A DNA stretch of 64,000 bases from Deltaproteobacteria bacterium (GTDB lineage: Bacteria > Desulfobacterota > Dissulfuribacteria > Dissulfuribacterales > QOAL01). The stretch spans positions 1 to 64,000 of the forward strand of contig JALWNK010000019.1 in assembly GCA_026995935.1 (NCBI GenBank), written 5' to 3'. Below, in pieces: positions 10,090 through 19,283 of this stretch. Below the pieces are notes generated by a model. The model saw nothing but the letters and a program-made list of their open reading frames with translations. It was not told the origin of the DNA and did no database searches. The stretch's first letter is position 1. Each line of letters opens with the position of its first letter. Made by a program: the position numbers and the translations under genes.

Positions 10090-10255
10090 TATCAGCTTCT
10101 TAACTGTCTTTTTCTTCAGAGGTCCTCCTTTTTGTCCTTTGTTCAGGTTTTTTTACCAAATTCGTCTTCCAATTTATAAAATAACTATTATAATACAAAA
10201 AATAAACATAAAATAAATTTTAAATATCTAGAAAAATTGGATAGTTCCGTACATC

Positions 10256-10948
10256 ATGTCAAAAGCCTCCATCTCCGTGATTATTCCTACAGTCAACGAG
10301 ATGGAAAACCTGAAACGGTGCATAACCGCAGTCAGAGCAGCCAGCAACACAGAAATAATAGTAGTTGACGGCAAAAGCAGAGATAAAACCAGGGAGATAG
10401 CCTCAGACTTAGGTGTAAGGGTCATAGGGACGGATAGGTCAAGGGGGCTTCAAATGAATCTTGGTGCCGAAAAGGCCTCATCTGAAATACTCCTTTTTCT
10501 TCATGCTGACACCCTGGTTCCAGCCGGCTTTTCAAAGGAGATAAGAAATATACTGAAAAGAGCGCCTGGGGCGGTAGGGGCCTTTGGCCTGTCCATTGAC
10601 GCTCCTGGCATCTCGTACAGGATCATAGAGTTCTTCGTGGGCCTACGCTCCAATTACCTGAAAATGGTCTATGGGGACCAGGCCATCTTTACTAAAAGAG
10701 AAACCTTTAGGGCCTTGGGAGGCTTTCCGGATCAGCCTCTCATGGAGGACCTTGAATTTATCAGGCAGGCACGGCGAAGACGCCCCATTATTGTTTCAAA
10801 GCTAAAGGTCAGGACATCTGCCAGAAGATGGCAAAGGCTTGGCCCCCTTAAGACCACGCTTCTTAACCAGTTACTCATCATGGCTTACCTGGCAGGCGTT
10901 TCCCCCAAGAGCCTTTCAAGAATTTATTACAGGAAAAGGAGAAAATGA
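10256..10948 (+). CDS. TIGR04283-type glycosyltransferase, rSAM/selenodomain-associated family 2
   Basis: SVIIPTVNEMENLKRCI; VVDGKSRDKT; FLHADTLVP; GDQAIFTKRETF. Confidence 0.85.
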   Translation: MSKASISVIIPTVNEMENLKRCITAVRAASNTEIIVVDGKSRDKTREIASDLGVRVIGTDRSRGLQMNLGAEKASSEILLFLHADTLVPAGFSKEIRNILKRAPGAVGAFGLSIDAPGISYRIIEFFVGLRSNYLKMVYGDQAIFTKRETFRALGGFPDQPLMEDLEFIRQARRRRPIIVSKLKVRTSARRWQRLGPLKTTLLNQLLIMAYLAGVSPKSLSRIYYRKRRK

Positions 10949-10949
10949 T

Positions 10950-13900
10950 TTGACTGATCCACACCTTAGACCAATACCCACAAAAACTATTGGGACAAAC
11001 AAGGGTGAAAGCAGCCTCTGGGTAGTGCCAGAAGGCCCCTTTTGGTTCGTGCCAGGCCCTGTCACCGAAAGCATTCTTAAAAGATGCAAGGATGATTTAA
11101 GCAGGAACAAACTGTCAAGGGCCATAAAAAAGGAAACTGGTTTCACGGAAACCGTCTCCCAGATTGAGGCAGAAAGACTCCTTGACGCATTATCCTTTAA
11201 CTTCCCAGGCCCTTACAGGGGTCGGGCAGAACGAGGTCTCAATAAGCTTTCAGAGGTGTGGTTTCACCTGACAGACGCCTGCAACCTTTCTTGTTCCCAC
11301 TGCCTTTTCGGCATGAACAAAAAGGGGGCAAGAAGGCTTTCAAGGGAAAAGGTAGAGGCTGTTATTAGGGAGGCCAGGGGTCTTGGATGCAGGCTCATCT
11401 GCTTTACAGGGGGTGAGCCATTCCTCTATCCAGATTTCCCAGGGCTTCTAAGGTGGATTCTCTCCCTGGATGAAAGCATATCCGTTGCCATCTTGACTAA
11501 CGGAATCCTTGCAGGCGGCCTTGTGGACAGCCTTTCACCACAAGAGGTGTCCCGCATTCATCTACAGGTAAGCCTTGACGGGCAAAAACCCCACCATGAT
11601 GCCCAAAGAGGAGGCGGCACCTATGACAGAACAGTTGATGCCATAAGGAGGCTCGTTGATGCGGGATTTTCCGTATCAATTGCCATGGCAGTAACTGGAG
11701 AAAACATGGAGTCCATGAAGGAGATGCCTGAAATTGCCCACGCACTAGGGGTAGCGGGCATTCACTTTCAGTATCTCATAAAGCGAGGGCTAGGAAAGGA
11801 GACCAAGGAAGCTCCAGTAAGCCTCCTTGCAAAGGGGATGTTAGATGCCCATCACGCAGCCAAAAAACATGGCATCACCATAGACAATGTGGAAGCACTG
11901 AGAAGCCAGGTGTTTACTCCGGCTGGCACAAGGTTTGATCTTGGAAATGCAGGATGGGAAAGCCTTGCGGTTGGTCCTGACGGATACGTTTACCCCACCC
12001 CTGCCCTTGTGGACAGCCAGGAACTGTGTGCCGGGCATGTCATGGAGGGCCTTGAAAAAGTATGGAGAAAAAGCGCCCTTTTTAAGAGGCTAAGAAACCT
12101 TTCGCTTCTTGATTCAAAGGCAGCATGCAGCAACCCCTACACGCTCATTACCGGTGGCGGGGACATCGACCACTGCCTTTTCGTAAAAAACGGTCGCCTC
12201 TTCCTTGGTGAAGACCCGTATCAAGAACTCTACAGGGTCATCATAGAGGAACTTATACAGGAAGAATGTTTGGGACTTCCCGTTCCTCAGGGGCCTGGGA
12301 TGGTTCTTCGCATGGGAGAGATAGTCGTGCAGTGCCATAGTTCTTCTGAGGTGAACTTCACCCACTGTAACTGCCTCCTTTCCCTTGGTTCAGGCAAGGA
12401 AAGCCACCAGATCGTAAGGGAATTTTACGGGAAAAGGGCAAGGGAAACAGATGAGCTCATCCGTAATCCCGCAATATTCAAAGACGATTCCATGGGCTTC
12501 ATACCTGATGAGGCAAAGGTAAGGATGTATGGGTGCGGAAGCCCTGTGGAGGACGCAGACCTGCTAAGAGGGCAAAGTGTGGTGGATCTTGGCTGCGGAA
12601 GCGGGGTGGAATGCTTTATTGCAGCAAAAAAGGTTGGGCCAGAAGGAAAGGTCGTTGGCATTGACATGACCGAGGAGATGCTTGAGCTTGCAAAAGGGGC
12701 ATACAAAAAGGTCAAAGAGAATCTTGGCTATGACAATGTCTCCTTCAAAAGGGGGTTTCTTGAGGAACTTCCCATTGATTCAAACTCTGTGGATGTTGTC
12801 ATATCAAACTGCGTTCTCAATCTCAGCAAGAACAAGAGAAAGGTCTTTGGGGAGATACGGCGCATTCTGAGGCCAGGGGGCAAGCTCGTCGTCTCGGACG
12901 TTGTTACAGAAAAAGAGCCGTCTTTAGAAATCCGTGCAAACCAACAGCTCCGCGGCCAGTGCATTGGAGGGGCATGGGTGGAAAATCAGCTTTTTTCCAT
13001 GCTAAAGGACGCCGGTTTTAACTACGGCAAGGTGGTAAAACGCTTTCCCTACAAGGAAGTTGGCGGGCACCAGTTCTTCTCAGTAACCTTTTATGCGCTT
13101 AAGCCTGGTTCAAAAGACCTCAGCGCCAGAGCAGAGGCCATCTACGCCGGCCCTTTTCAGGCAGTTGTTACAGATGACAATCAGGTCCTTATGAGGGGCA
13201 AAAGGGCACAGATCAATGTGGAGAGAGGACTTGACGAAGACTTCCTTTCAAGATCAGGAATTCTCCTCCTTGATGACAAGGGCGTTACTGTCGTGAACCA
13301 GAAAGGGCAGAGCTGCTGTTCTTGTACACCTTTTTCAACGACCTCGGCCCTGCCTCCTGACACAGGATGCCTAGTTTGTGGGCTTCCCCTTTCCTACCTG
13401 GAAGACCATCAGGAAAGGGTGTGCGTTATCTGTGGAGAGAGGAAGACGGCAAATGCAGTTTGCCAGGAAGGCCACTTCGTATGTGACTCGTGTCACGCCC
13501 AGGGACCCCTTGATTGGATAAAAAAGGCGTGTCTTTCAAGCAGGAAGACGGACATGATTTCACTCCTTGTAAAGATACGCTCAAATCCCCTTCTTCCCAT
13601 CCATGGGCCGGAGCATCACGCAATGATCCCCGGTATAATCCTTTCCACTTACCGAAACCTCGGAGGGGAAATTCCGGAAGGGGCTATTTTAAAGGCCATT
13701 GATAGGGGCGCTTCAATACCTGGAGGGGCCTGTGGTTTCATGGGTACCTGTGGTGCAGCTACAGGGGCAGGAATAGCCCTAAGTGTCATCATTGGGTCAA
13801 CGCCTGTAAAGGCCCAGGAAAGACAGCTGGTTCAGCTCTGGGTTTCTGAAATACTTAAGAGCCTGGCTGGTTTCAGGGCAGGAAGGTGCTGCCAGAGGGA

Positions 13901-14165
13901 ATGCTTCACCACCCTCAAGGAAGTCTCAAGTATTACAAAGGGGCATTTTTCATTCGAACTCCTTGCTCAAAAGGAACTTGTATGCTCCCAGTTCAGGCTT
14001 AACAAGGAATGCATAAGGCTTGACTGCCCGCTTTTTCCGGCCGCAAAGGGCTCACGGGCAGCGATCAGGGGCCGAATCGACCCCTCCGTCATGGATACCA
14101 TCGGGGCAGGTGGGCTTGCCATAAAAGGAAACCACGGCCTTGGCGGGAACGGAGGACGAAGATGA
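10950..14165 (+). CDS. Multidomain radical SAM / ArsM-like methyltransferase / DUF5714-like fusion protein
   Basis: CNLSCSHC radical SAM motif; methyltransferase VVDLGCGSGVECFIAAKKVG with ArsM-like NCVLNLS and QCIGGAW; C-terminal HGPEHHAMIPGIIL..CGFMGTCGAATGAG; TTG start with AAAGGAG upstream. Confidence 0.8.
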   Translation: MTDPHLRPIPTKTIGTNKGESSLWVVPEGPFWFVPGPVTESILKRCKDDLSRNKLSRAIKKETGFTETVSQIEAERLLDALSFNFPGPYRGRAERGLNKLSEVWFHLTDACNLSCSHCLFGMNKKGARRLSREKVEAVIREARGLGCRLICFTGGEPFLYPDFPGLLRWILSLDESISVAILTNGILAGGLVDSLSPQEVSRIHLQVSLDGQKPHHDAQRGGGTYDRTVDAIRRLVDAGFSVSIAMAVTGENMESMKEMPEIAHALGVAGIHFQYLIKRGLGKETKEAPVSLLAKGMLDAHHAAKKHGITIDNVEALRSQVFTPAGTRFDLGNAGWESLAVGPDGYVYPTPALVDSQELCAGHVMEGLEKVWRKSALFKRLRNLSLLDSKAACSNPYTLITGGGDIDHCLFVKNGRLFLGEDPYQELYRVIIEELIQEECLGLPVPQGPGMVLRMGEIVVQCHSSSEVNFTHCNCLLSLGSGKESHQIVREFYGKRARETDELIRNPAIFKDDSMGFIPDEAKVRMYGCGSPVEDADLLRGQSVVDLGCGSGVECFIAAKKVGPEGKVVGIDMTEEMLELAKGAYKKVKENLGYDNVSFKRGFLEELPIDSNSVDVVISNCVLNLSKNKRKVFGEIRRILRPGGKLVVSDVVTEKEPSLEIRANQQLRGQCIGGAWVENQLFSMLKDAGFNYGKVVKRFPYKEVGGHQFFSVTFYALKPGSKDLSARAEAIYAGPFQAVVTDDNQVLMRGKRAQINVERGLDEDFLSRSGILLLDDKGVTVVNQKGQSCCSCTPFSTTSALPPDTGCLVCGLPLSYLEDHQERVCVICGERKTANAVCQEGHFVCDSCHAQGPLDWIKKACLSSRKTDMISLLVKIRSNPLLPIHGPEHHAMIPGIILSTYRNLGGEIPEGAILKAIDRGASIPGGACGFMGTCGAATGAGIALSVIIGSTPVKAQERQLVQLWVSEILKSLAGFRAGRCCQRECFTTLKEVSSITKGHFSFELLAQKELVCSQFRLNKECIRLDCPLFPAAKGSRAAIRGRIDPSVMDTIGAGGLAIKGNHGLGGNGGRR

Positions 14166-14971
14166 ACAGAAATATCCTTTTATTATTTGTCGTTGCCATG
14201 CTTTTATGGCCTTCTTTCGCCTTTTGTAAGGCTAGGACCATCCGTTTTCCTTCTACTGATTCCGTATTGATTACTGCTGATCTTTATCTTGCGCATCCAC
14301 CCAAGGCCCCTTTCATCCTTCTCTTTCACAGGGCGGGGTGGAGCAGGGGAGAATATGCTTCCATTGCCCCAAGGCTTAACCATATGGGATTTAACTGCAT
14401 GTCTGTTGATCTAAGATCTGGAGAAAGCATCAACGGGATCAAAAACCAGACCCATATTTCTGCCGTTAGGATGGGGAAAAAAACGGGTTTTCTGGATGCA
14501 GAAAGAGACATCATCGCTGCCACCGAGTTTGTAAAAAGGCAATATGCACCAGACATCCTTATTCTTTGGGGAAGCTCCTACTCTGCCTCCCTGGTGATAA
14601 AAATTATTGGGGAAAAACCGCGCATTTGCCAGGCCGCCTTGCTATTTTCTCCAGGCGAGTACTTTGTTCGATTCGGCAAGAGCACACATTTTATCAGGGA
14701 CAGGGCCAAAAATATCCAGATACCTGTCTTTTTCACCTCAGAAAGCAGTGAAAGGCCAAGGTGGTGGACTATTTTTGAGGCCATCCCTCATGGGTCCAAG
14801 ACCTACTTTCTTCCAGAAGAAGACGGGGCCCACGGCTCAAAGGCCCTTTGGCCCATGACCAGGAAAAACCAGGAATACTGGAGGGCAGTGGAGGCCTTCC
14901 TTCAAAACCTTTTACCAGGACAAGACCATGAGATTTCGTCTGCGCAGGAAGGACCTGACAGGCGAAAATAA
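14162..14971 (+). CDS. Secreted alpha/beta-hydrolase-like protein
   Basis: Signal peptide; LLFHRAGWSRGEY; ILWGSSYSASLV nucleophile elbow; ATGA overlap with upstream gene. Confidence 0.7.
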   Translation: MNRNILLLFVVAMLLWPSFAFCKARTIRFPSTDSVLITADLYLAHPPKAPFILLFHRAGWSRGEYASIAPRLNHMGFNCMSVDLRSGESINGIKNQTHISAVRMGKKTGFLDAERDIIAATEFVKRQYAPDILILWGSSYSASLVIKIIGEKPRICQAALLFSPGEYFVRFGKSTHFIRDRAKNIQIPVFFTSESSERPRWWTIFEAIPHGSKTYFLPEEDGAHGSKALWPMTRKNQEYWRAVEAFLQNLLPGQDHEISSAQEGPDRRK

Positions 14972-15003
14972 CCCAACCTCCCCAAGAGAAAGGAGAAGAA
15001 GCC

Positions 15004-15567
15004 ATGAAGATCAACTGGGAAAACCAAATGAAAGAGGCCCTTGAAAAGGCAAAGAATCAGGCCAAGCCGGTGCTGCTGGATTTTTTTAACCCTGGCTGAA
15101 TCGGCTGTCAGCAGATGGAAACAGTTACGTTTCCTGAAAAAGAGGTGGTGGATTTCGTAACAGAAAATGTTATTCCCCTGCGGGTTGCCCATGATCAAAA
15201 GCCCCTATCCGAGGAGTTCAACGTGAAATGGACACCAACACTGGTGATTCTTGATGAAACAGGTGGCGAACACCATCGCACAGTGGGTTTTCTTCCACCT
15301 GAAGAGCTCATGGCCTCGATACTGCTTGGCATAGGAAAGATGCACTTTGACAGGGAAGAGTTCAAAGAGGCCATAGAGGTATTGAACAGGGTGGTGGATG
15401 AATTCGGCTCAACAGGGGTAGCTCCTGAGGCCATTTTCGTAAGGGCGGTCGCCCTCTTTAAATCCACCAATGAAACCTCGCATCTGAAAAATGCCTATGA
15501 AGTCTTAAGCAGCAAGTATCCAGAAAGCGAATGGGCCAAGAGGGCGCTGCCTTACAGACTGCTTTAA
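15004..15567 (+). CDS. Thioredoxin-like selenoprotein with C-terminal helical extension; in-frame UGA at 15097..15099
   Basis: MKINWENQMKEALEKAKNQAKPVLLDFFNPG-U-IGCQQMETVTFPEKEVVDF..; UGA occupies the first Cys of a CxxC motif; same frame as ORF 15115..15567. Confidence 0.93.
15117..15134 (+). promoter_or_regulatory. Bacterial SECIS element (thioredoxin-like selenoprotein)
   Basis: GGAAAC-AGUUAC-GUUUCC: perfect 6-bp stem, hexaloop with GU, beginning 18 nt after the UGA. Confidence 0.85.
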
Positions 15568-15630
15568 AAGTTACTCTCATGACTCTGGCATGGCCATTTG
15601 GGCTAAGCTCTAAAGGGCCATGCCATGTTG

Positions 15631-16425
15631 TCAAAAGGAATAGGTCCCAGGCTTGCCTGTAAAAGGGAGAATCAAGAGACCCTTTATATCAGAAGGAGGA
15701 TCTTTCTGGTACTGGGAAAGCCCGATTGGCGTTTTCAATACCCCAAGCTTTGGTAGTTTTTTATAGGTTCCAAAGAGCCTGTCCCATATGGACAGGTTAA
15801 ACCCAAAATTTGAATTGGTCTCCTTGATGATAACCGAGTGGTGTACCCTGTGCATGTCTGGGGTGACAATCAAGAGTCTGAGAAAGCGGTCCATTCTCTC
15901 TGGAAGCGCAAGATTCGAATGGGTAAACATGGACATGGCGTTGAGGATCACCTCAAAGGCCACCACACCCGTAACCGGCGGCCCAAGGGCTGCTGCAGCC
16001 CCTGCCTTTAAAAGCGCTGAAAGGAGAATCTCAACCGGATGGAATCTAAGGCCTGTTGTGAAATCAAGGTGGTTGTCACTGTGGTGTACCATGTGAAGAC
16101 GCCACAGAGCGGGTACTGCGTGAAATAGCACGTGCTGAAAATAGATGAGAAGGTCAAAAAATACCACTGACAGTATGACCTGCCAGTAAGGCCCCACCCC
16201 TAGAAAGGAAAATAGTGCCCAGCCTCTTTCCCTGACCATGTAAGCCAAAGAGACAGCCTTTGCCGGAACGAAGAAGAGTATGATCCCGCTTCCAATGGCT
16301 ATGAGCATAAGATTTGAAAACCTTCTTTTCAGGTTTTTATCAGGCGCCTTCTTTCTTGGAGAGATATGCTCTGCCAGACCAAGGATCACAAAACACAGGG
16401 CAAATACCAGAAACCTGACTACCAT
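15631..16425 (-). CDS. Sterol desaturase / fatty acid hydroxylase family membrane protein
   Basis: Histidine boxes HVLFH, HMVHHSDNHLD, HRVHHS. Confidence 0.88.
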   Translation of the reverse strand: MVVRFLVFALCFVILGLAEHISPRKKAPDKNLKRRFSNLMLIAIGSGIILFFVPAKAVSLAYMVRERGWALFSFLGVGPYWQVILSVVFFDLLIYFQHVLFHAVPALWRLHMVHHSDNHLDFTTGLRFHPVEILLSALLKAGAAAALGPPVTGVVAFEVILNAMSMFTHSNLALPERMDRFLRLLIVTPDMHRVHHSVIIKETNSNFGFNLSIWDRLFGTYKKLPKLGVLKTPIGLSQYQKDPPSDIKGLLILPFTGKPGTYSF

Positions 16426-16436
16426 GGCTCCACTAT

Positions 16437-16961
16437 TTACTTCCTTAGATATTTTCTACAGGACAGTTCAAAAAGCCTTATGATCTCCTGTCTTTTGTGG
16501 CAAAGGCTTGTCATGAGAGACTCAAATCTCTCGTATGCAGCCCTGTCCCTTGCCTCAAACCTGTCAAAGACCTCATCACAAAAGTACCAAGTGCACCGGT
16601 AGGACCTGTAGCATCTTTTGAGGGTACAGCCCTCTTTGCCCAGAAACTGGCAAGGAGAGGTATCCTGCGCTGAAAAATCAAAGCTTGGAATATGATGTCC
16701 CATGGCTGCAAGTATTATAAGGTCCTCAAAGTCTGGGAAACCGTGACGATTGACACAACAGGGATGATCACACTCTTTGCATATGGACTCCGTATATTCT
16801 ACAAAATATGGTTCGAGGGCCTTGTACGTCTCGTTAAGGCCCTTTGAAAGAGAGGCTATGCGCTGGGCCATCTCCTTATCATCCAGCATGAGCTTTTCAA
16901 TAAAACTAATGGCATCTTGCAGGGAACATTGGTTTCCAAAAACCACCTCTGGGAAATCCAT
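16437..16961 (-). CDS. YkgJ-like Cys-cluster protein
   Basis: CKECDHPCCVNRHG ... CQFLGKEGCTLKRCYRSYRCTWYFC. Confidence 0.65.
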   Translation of the reverse strand: MDFPEVVFGNQCSLQDAISFIEKLMLDDKEMAQRIASLSKGLNETYKALEPYFVEYTESICKECDHPCCVNRHGFPDFEDLIILAAMGHHIPSFDFSAQDTSPCQFLGKEGCTLKRCYRSYRCTWYFCDEVFDRFEARDRAAYERFESLMTSLCHKRQEIIRLFELSCRKYLRK

Positions 16962-17130
16962 CTTGGGAGGTATCCTTTCAGAAGTGACCGTCTTTTAAGA
17001 CCGGCCTTGGCCTTTAACCTATGTCACTCCTAAAAGGGAGTATGGCAGAAAAGTCTTGAAAAATCCAGGTGTCAGAATACCAGGCACACAATTCAAAGGC
17101 GCATTTCACACGCTTTTTGGGAAACAGGAA

Positions 17131-17718
17131 TCAACCTGCCTGACCCTTTAGCCCAACCGCGTAAAGCAAAAGGTTTATCGCAAAGTGGATGACAACCCCG
17201 GCAACAAAGATGGCCACTCCATCCTGAAACGTTGGCACATAGAAAAAGAGCATAAATAACATGCAGCCTATTACAGAGTCTGCCTGGTCCACGAATTTGA
17301 AAAGATTGCCAACAAACCCGGACCTGTTACGGCCTGGAGGGATTCCAATGCGCCTTTTGACAAAACTGTTCGGTAGTTCAAAAAGTACGTAACCAAGACC
17401 CCACAGGCATCCATAAATCCATTCTTCAAGGGGGGAAAAGCGCCCAAAGTCAAAAAGAGAAAGGCCGTGGGCCCAGTCAAAGGCTCTATCCAGAAACCCG
17501 AAAAACCACATCCAGAAACCCGTCAGAAAGATCATTCCAAGAAAACCCTTCCACGTCTTGTTATCGCCAAAGAGCCTGCGCCCGTCCCTATATACGGCCC
17601 CTCCATCCATTGGCCTCTTAAGCCAGGTAAAGACAGGTAGCTTAACCAGGATCATGTTACAGACTCCGGCAAGGATCACTGGAAGGAGCGTGTATGTAAT
17701 ACGCACCATGTAATTCAT
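17131..17718 (-). CDS. CDP-archaeol synthase (CarS)-like CTP transferase
   Basis: Polytopic; FGDNKTWKGFLGMI and DQADSVIGCMLF motifs. Confidence 0.8.
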   Translation of the reverse strand: MNYMVRITYTLLPVILAGVCNMILVKLPVFTWLKRPMDGGAVYRDGRRLFGDNKTWKGFLGMIFLTGFWMWFFGFLDRAFDWAHGLSLFDFGRFSPLEEWIYGCLWGLGYVLFELPNSFVKRRIGIPPGRNRSGFVGNLFKFVDQADSVIGCMLFMLFFYVPTFQDGVAIFVAGVVIHFAINLLLYAVGLKGQAG

Positions 17719-18638
17719 GCCCGCCTCCTTTTACCTATCCTGGAGCCGTACCTCACAAGGGTCTCAATGCCCTTACTGGAATAGTGCATTATATCCTGGT
17801 CCAGTTCCACCATTCCCTGCTCAAAAATGAGGATAATGGTGGAGCCTCCCATCTCAAAGTAGCCCTTCTCCTGGCCCCTTGAAAAGCACCCGCCTTCCCT
17901 TAAATGCTGGTGAATCCTGCCAACGGCCATTGCTCCTATGTCAACATGGATCACCCTGCCGAAGTTGGCTGTTTCAAGCACAACATATTCCCTGTCATTA
18001 CCCTGAAGAATTTTCAGATTGTGCATCAAGGCAAGTGGGCTTACCGAATGAAGCCTCCCCTGCACGTGAACAACCCGCCCGTGACATCCTGAGTCTATGT
18101 AACAAAACCTGTGATAGTCCATGGGGGCAAGGCGTATCTTAACGCAGGTGCCATCTGTCCAATCTCCCTGTGGCAGGCTTCCGCCAAGGAGCTCTTCTAA
18201 AGTAAAGGAGCTCCCCTTAACAGACATCACAAGATCCTGGTCTACCCTGCATGCCTCGAGACGTCCGTCTGAGGCAGATACAAGCACATCAGGCTCATGT
18301 CTTACAGGCCTTGCTTCAGGCCGAAGCCTCCTTTTAAAAAAGTCATTGAAGCTCTCATAGGATTCTACAGGCCTTTCGAGCTGGCTGGTGTCTATACCAT
18401 AGCTTTCTATAAAGGGGCGTATCTTTGCCCTGCTTGAAGGCCTGTTTTGTAACCAGCCGTAGAGTCTGGAAAATATCTTTCTGCTAAGAAATATCCTGGC
18501 AACCAGCCTTCCGGGAAATGTCCCATAAACCAGGCGCATAAAACCTTCCTCAAAGACCTCTTCCCTTTGAAGGCATGCCTTTTCCCTGTTATAGACATGT
18601 ATAGTGCAATCGCTTCTGATGAAACCCTGGACCTTCAC
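17715..18638 (-). CDS. psd: Phosphatidylserine (or archaetidylserine) decarboxylase
   Basis: YESFNDFFKRRLRPEARPV; APMDYHRFCYIDSG; FEMGGSTIILIFE pyruvoyl cleavage motif. Confidence 0.9.
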   Translation of the reverse strand: MKVQGFIRSDCTIHVYNREKACLQREEVFEEGFMRLVYGTFPGRLVARIFLSRKIFSRLYGWLQNRPSSRAKIRPFIESYGIDTSQLERPVESYESFNDFFKRRLRPEARPVRHEPDVLVSASDGRLEACRVDQDLVMSVKGSSFTLEELLGGSLPQGDWTDGTCVKIRLAPMDYHRFCYIDSGCHGRVVHVQGRLHSVSPLALMHNLKILQGNDREYVVLETANFGRVIHVDIGAMAVGRIHQHLREGGCFSRGQEKGYFEMGGSTIILIFEQGMVELDQDIMHYSSKGIETLVRYGSRIGKRRRA

Positions 18639-18652
18639 CCTATATCTCTCCT

Positions 18653-19282
18653 TTAGTTAAAGGCCCGTAAAAGCCAAAAGGAAATGACAAGGAGACCCAG
18701 CACGGAAAAAAACAGATAAAATACGCCACCTGGTTTCTTTATGGGTATTTTCAATACAAAAAAGAACCCCAGGGCCAACATGCAGACACGCACGAGCAGG
18801 CTTGAAACCGAGCCAGGAAGCGCAGTGCCAATGGTCATTACGATAGGAATAAAAAGGCTTGAATAGGTAACGGGAAGGCCCATGTAGTGGGTAAACGGCC
18901 CCTGGCTTTCCCTTTGGAGCAGGTTAAAGTAGGCAAGACGAATCACCGCGCAGGAACAATAGAATATAAACAAGAGGTAGTCCGGCCACGAGTTGAATCC
19001 CCAGTGTAGAAGAAGCACCACAGGAACCGCCCCAAAGTTGACCGCATCCACAGTCGAGTCGATGTACAGGCCAAAGACTGATTCCTCTTCAGTTGTCTCA
19101 AGCCGCCTTGCCACAAAACCGTCAAAGAGATCGCAAAGCCCTGCCATTACAAAACAGGCCATGGCAAGATTCAGCCTGTGGTTAAAAGAGAGCATACATG
19201 CTGAAAGAGCGCTGATCAGCCCAAGCATGGTTACCAGCAGTGGCAGGTTGTAGATTCCAACCAGATATTTCATGAATACCAT
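18653..19282 (-). CDS. CDP-alcohol phosphatidyltransferase, PssA-like
   Basis: LCDLFDGFVARRLETTEEESVFGLYIDSTVD matches DxxDGxxAR-x8-GxxxDxxxD. Confidence 0.9.
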   Translation of the reverse strand: MVFMKYLVGIYNLPLLVTMLGLISALSACMLSFNHRLNLAMACFVMAGLCDLFDGFVARRLETTEEESVFGLYIDSTVDAVNFGAVPVVLLLHWGFNSWPDYLLFIFYCSCAVIRLAYFNLLQRESQGPFTHYMGLPVTYSSLFIPIVMTIGTALPGSVSSLLVRVCMLALGFFFVLKIPIKKPGGVFYLFFSVLGLLVISFWLLRAFN

Positions 19283-19283
19283 C

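Noticed and set aside
10839-10949. N-terminal 37 residues of the 1108-aa ORF
   Set aside because: They overlap the glycosyltransferase gene in another frame; TTG at 10950 with an SD fits better.
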